Shown here piece by piece: positions 39,158-41,066 of a DNA stretch of 41,066 nt. Source of the stretch: a virus. The stretch is from IMG/VR virus record IMGVR_UViG_3300010371_000454, positions 1 to 41,066 of that record. One strand, written 5' to 3'. Made by a program: the position numbers and the translations under genes. The first letter of the stretch is position 1. Every line of letters starts with the position of its first letter. A model generated the notes under the pieces. That model was not told the DNA's origin. It searched no databases and saw only the letters and a program-made list of their open reading frames with translations.

Positions 39158-39504
39158 AGCGACTTGCGGCCATCCTGGCGCTCTGCGTGAGCCTGCCCGC
39201 TTTCGCTGCATCGTGCATCGGTGGGCCTGCCATCAGCACCGACAAGACGCTGCACTTTGTCGGGACGGCCGCCGTCAGCGCAGGGGTATCTGCTCTGACG
39301 CAAAACTCCGATATTGGCTTTTGGGCCGGCATTCTGGCCGGAACTGCACGCGAGTTCTACAAGGAGACGCACGGCGGCCGCTGCGAATACAGCTCGATGG
39401 CCTACGACCTGGCAGGCGCAGCAGCGGGAAGTTACGCCGCGCAGCACTGGTACATCCTGCCCAAGCGGGGGGGCGTCGAGATCGGCTACGTGAGGGTGTT
39501 TTGA
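39154..39504 (+). CDS. YfiM-like exported protein (116 aa)
   Basis: It starts with an 18-19-residue signal peptide (MKRLAAILALCVSLPAFA, cut near AASC). The rest resembles the YfiM/DUF2279 group: DKTLHFVGTAAVSAGVSAL, FWAGILAGTAREFYKE, YSSMAYDLAGAAAG. Phages with this gene carry it in the lysis region. Exact role is unknown. Confidence 0.75.
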   Translation: MKRLAAILALCVSLPAFAASCIGGPAISTDKTLHFVGTAAVSAGVSALTQNSDIGFWAGILAGTAREFYKETHGGRCEYSSMAYDLAGAAAGSYAAQHWYILPKRGGVEIGYVRVF

Positions 39505-40142
39505 TGATCCGGCTCGTCGACATGGCCTACTGGGCTTGCATTTGCATCTATCGGCCCATCACTCCGAAGGTATTCCAGAAAGTCATCCAGGTGGGCAATA
39601 TCACCGTGGGTATCGTGTATCAAAACGGTTGCACCGCAATCGTGCTGCCCGGCTCCGAATCGTTGACCGACTGGCTGGCGGACCTGGACGCGCTTCCGCG
39701 CGAGGTGCCTCAGCTCGGCATGGTGCATCGGGGGCTGTGGGAGGGCATGGAAGCCGTCTATGCGGCCGTCAAGCCCCTGATCGTGGGCGACCTGTACCTG
39801 ACAGGCCACTCGAAGGGCGCCGCGCAGGCGGCGAATCTGGCGGCGCTGTGCCTGCTCCATTCTGTGCCGGTGCGCTACCTCGCACTGTTCGAGTCGCCAC
39901 GCGCCGGCGGTCAGCAGTATGCCGATTTCCTCAAGCGCAGCATCAACTCCTATTTTTCATCGCGCAATGGGCTCGATCCAGTGCCTGCCGTGCCGCTGGC
40001 GCCATTCGTCGCGCCGCTGCCGACGACCGATCTCAATATGCCGCCAGCGGGGCTAGAGCGCGCTGTTCCGACCAGCTGGCACCTAGGACCACTGATCTAT
40101 GCTGGGGTGCAGCGCTATGTCGCCAAGGACGCGCCGGCATGA
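39504..40142 (+). CDS. Class-3 lipase-like alpha/beta hydrolase
   Basis: The 212-residue protein shows a full lipase triad: S103 in LTGHSKGAA (99-107), D158 in RNGLDPVPAVPL (154-165) and H193 in SWHLGP (191-196). The oxyanion strand TAIVLPGSESLTDWLADLD (44-62) and YLALFESPRAGG (125-136) match fungal/bacterial class-3 lipases. There is no signal peptide, so it is cytoplasmic until lysis. The start at 39504 follows the preceding stop (TGATG). It could hydrolyse membrane lipids at lysis, comparable in idea to mycobacteriophage LysB, but the substrate is unknown. Confidence 0.82.
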   Translation: MIRLVDMAYWACICIYRPITPKVFQKVIQVGNITVGIVYQNGCTAIVLPGSESLTDWLADLDALPREVPQLGMVHRGLWEGMEAVYAAVKPLIVGDLYLTGHSKGAAQAANLAALCLLHSVPVRYLALFESPRAGGQQYADFLKRSINSYFSSRNGLDPVPAVPLAPFVAPLPTTDLNMPPAGLERAVPTSWHLGPLIYAGVQRYVAKDAPA

Positions 40143-40366
40143 AACGTTTTGAGCACATTTATATCCGTTTGGATAACATCGAGCGCTATCTGGCCGAGCT
40201 GGCGCGCTTTCACGCCGACGCGGGACGGCCTGCGCATGTCGCTGGGGTGCGGTCTGCGCTGTCTAAGATTCGGCGGGAGGTGGCGCGGTCGGATAGGGTC
40301 AAACCGGCTCTTTGCGGAATTGATGCGGAAAAGGTTGCGGAACAAGCTACCGAAACCATAGCATAG
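40139..40366 (+). CDS. Last prophage gene, small helical protein (75 aa)
   Basis: The 75-residue protein, coupled by ATGA to the lipase gene, is helical and charged (HIYIRLDNIERYLAELARF, SALSKIRREVARSDRVK). No family is recognised. It ends 6 bp before the attR core and is the last gene of the late operon. Confidence 0.65.
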   Translation: MKRFEHIYIRLDNIERYLAELARFHADAGRPAHVAGVRSALSKIRREVARSDRVKPALCGIDAEKVAEQATETIA

Positions 40367-40372
40367 AATCTA

Positions 40373-40430
40373 TGGTGCCCGGGGCCGGAATCGAACCGGC
40401 ACGCCTTGCGGCGGGGGATTTTGAGTCCCC
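40373..40430 (-). repeat. attR core within tRNA-Leu
   Basis: Perfect copy of 545-602, containing the tRNA 3' part from the anticodon stem to CCA. The phage-supplied half restores the host tRNA after integration, so the gene at 40373-40457 is a hybrid of host 5' and phage-derived 3' sequence. Confidence 0.95.
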
Positions 40431-40457
40431 TGCGTCTACCAATTTCACCACCCGGGC
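40373..40457 (-). tRNA. tRNA-Leu (anticodon CAA)
   Basis: The minus strand folds as a leucine tRNA: acceptor GCCCGGG with CCCGGGC, a D arm with GGTGAAATTGGTAGAC, anticodon stem GGGGA/TCCCC with loop CTCAAAA (anticodon CAA), a long class-II variable arm, T arm with GGTTCGATTCC and an encoded CCA. It decodes UUG. It is the integration site, restored by the prophage. Confidence 0.96.
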
Positions 40458-40476
40458 GGCAGGAAGGAAGTCGGAA

Positions 40477-40482
40477 ATTATG
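40477..40482 (-). promoter_or_regulatory. Possible -10 element of the tRNA-Leu promoter
   Basis: On the minus strand CATAAT (five of six matches to the -10 consensus) lies 20 bp before the tRNA 5' end. The -35 region would lie inside the start of cysM and is poorly conserved. It is host sequence upstream of the integration point and therefore intact in the lysogen. Confidence 0.4.
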
Positions 40483-40496
40483 GCACAGTGCGAAGG

Positions 40497-41066
40497 ATGA
40501 ACTACCCGACCATTGAAGACGCCATCGGCAAAACGCCGCTGGTGCGGCTGCAGCGCATCAACGCATCCGGCAACGCCCAGCGCGGCAACGTCGTCCTCGG
40601 CAAGCTTGAAGGCAACAATCCGGCCGGCTCGGTGAAGGACCGCCCGGCCCTCTCGATGATCCGGCGCGCCGAGGAGCGCGGCGAGATCAAGCCCGGCGAC
40701 ACGCTGATCGAGGCGACATCGGGCAACACCGGCATTGCGCTGGCCATGGCCGCCGCCGTGCGCGGCTACCGTATGGTGCTGATCATGCCGGAGGACCTGT
40801 CGGTCGAGCGCGCGCAAACCATGAAGGCGTTCGGCGCCGAGCTGATCCTCACGCCCAAGAGCGGCGGCATCGAGTACTCGCGCGATCTGGCGGAAAACAT
40901 GCAAAAGGACGGCAAAGGCCATGTGCTCGACCAGTTCGCCAACATGGACAACCCTCGCATCCACTACGAAACCACGGGCCCGGAAATCTGGGCGGACACG
41001 CACGGCAAGGTGACCCATTTTGTCAGCGCCATGGGCACCACCGGCACCATCACCGGCGTGTCGCGC
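40497..41066 (+). CDS. cysM: Cysteine synthase B (partial)
   Basis: Host gene, 190 codons visible before the window ends. CysM makes cysteine from O-acetylserine and sulfide or thiosulfate with PLP. The PLP-lysine motif NPAGSVKDRPA, the phosphate/substrate loop EATSGNTGIALA and the later VSAMGTTGTITG are all present in the order of the family. The gene diverges from tRNA-Leu with about 40 bp between them, so its promoter overlaps the tRNA promoter region. It is unaffected by the prophage. Confidence 0.95.
   Translation, partial: MNYPTIEDAIGKTPLVRLQRINASGNAQRGNVVLGKLEGNNPAGSVKDRPALSMIRRAEERGEIKPGDTLIEATSGNTGIALAMAAAVRGYRMVLIMPEDLSVERAQTMKAFGAELILTPKSGGIEYSRDLAENMQKDGKGHVLDQFANMDNPRIHYETTGPEIWADTHGKVTHFVSAMGTTGTITGVSR

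Larger units (their letters stand above)
545..40430. mobile_element. Complete P22-like temperate prophage in tRNA-Leu(CAA)
   Basis: The element is bounded by a 58-bp perfect direct repeat derived from tRNA-Leu. It carries, in lambdoid order, integrase, recombination genes, immunity region, replication genes, Q-like antiterminator, packaging, virion and lysis genes. The virion genes (portal of 731 residues, scaffold, gp10-like hub, ejection proteins with a transglycosylase, beta-helix spike) correspond to a P22-type podovirus, but the coat resembles the SU10/DUF5309 group rather than P22 gp5. All expected modules are present and open except one frameshifted early gene and one truncated accessory gene, so it could be inducible. 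This is inferred from gene content; packaging competence is not shown by sequence alone. Confidence 0.95.

Noticed and set aside
39132-39503. N-terminal extension of the lipase overlapping the YfiM-like gene
   Set aside because: It is out of frame with the YfiM-like gene, Arg-rich and without support; the ATG at 39504 directly follows the stop and leads straight into the hydrolase fold.
40347-41018. Long minus-strand frame opposite cysM and through the tRNA
   Set aside because: It is the antisense of the cysM coding frame and of the tRNA; the plus-strand frame has clear CysM motifs.

Overview
The window holds one complete temperate-phage genome (a prophage of about 39.9 kb, roughly 545-40430) integrated into the 3' end of a tRNA-Leu(CAA) gene of a GC-rich proteobacterium. 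The flanks are gloA (glyoxalase I, left, minus strand) and the start of cysM (cysteine synthase B, right, plus strand). Flanks and gene content suggest a betaproteobacterium, most likely Burkholderiales; this is inferred from protein resemblance only. The boundary is a perfect 58-bp direct repeat (545-602 and 40373-40430) equal to the 3' part of the tRNA from the anticodon stem to CCA. The right copy completes a full tRNA and the left copy is a displaced stub.

Layout. (1) 711-9708, minus strand: a long, tightly overlapping early/recombination operon, mostly with ATGA junctions. It holds an integrase, a DUF4224 excisionase-like protein, many small accessory proteins, a lambda-exonuclease-like YqaJ protein with a RecT/Bet annealing protein, and an HNH-AP2 endonuclease. 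(2) 9709-11066: the immunity region. It contains promoter PL with operators, a terminator, a lipoprotein gene next to cI, the cI repressor, and promoter PR with operators. PL and PR share 23 of 30 bases (TTGACA, 17 bp, TACTAT) and overlap pseudo-palindromic operators 25 bp apart. (3) 11066-17591, plus strand: cro, a CII/CP76-like regulator, DUF1376 replication protein, HNH, DUF1064 nuclease, DUF4406, NinB, Ref nuclease, a frameshifted HTH gene, and a zinc-finger Q-like antiterminator. (4) 17571-18168: a late promoter candidate (pR'), a structured leader, a terminator (tR') and a tRNA-like fold. (5) 18169-37044: packaging and virion genes of a P22-like short-tailed phage (TerS, TerL, portal, scaffold, SU10-like capsid, adaptor, gp10-like hub, ejection proteins including a lytic transglycosylase fusion, beta-helix tailspike). 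(6) 37044-40366: lysis module with GH19 endolysin, HNH, holin, lipoproteins, a class-3 lipase and a small last gene.

How it works together. CI is expected to hold PL and PR off through the paired operators. On induction, PL drives recombination and excision genes; PR drives cro, replication and Q. Q would then let RNA polymerase from pR' read through tR' into the packaging, virion and lysis genes. The most unusual points are the class-3 lipase in the lysis module without a recognisable Rz/Rz1 pair, apparently leaderless cro (and possibly cI) mRNAs, structured RNA leaders at both early and late promoters, a small minus-strand membrane-protein gene in the P22 immI position, and the separation of host gloA from the tRNA-Leu gene that would otherwise lie just upstream of it. 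I see no clearly new multi-gene defence system; the best candidates for undescribed biology are these individual elements.
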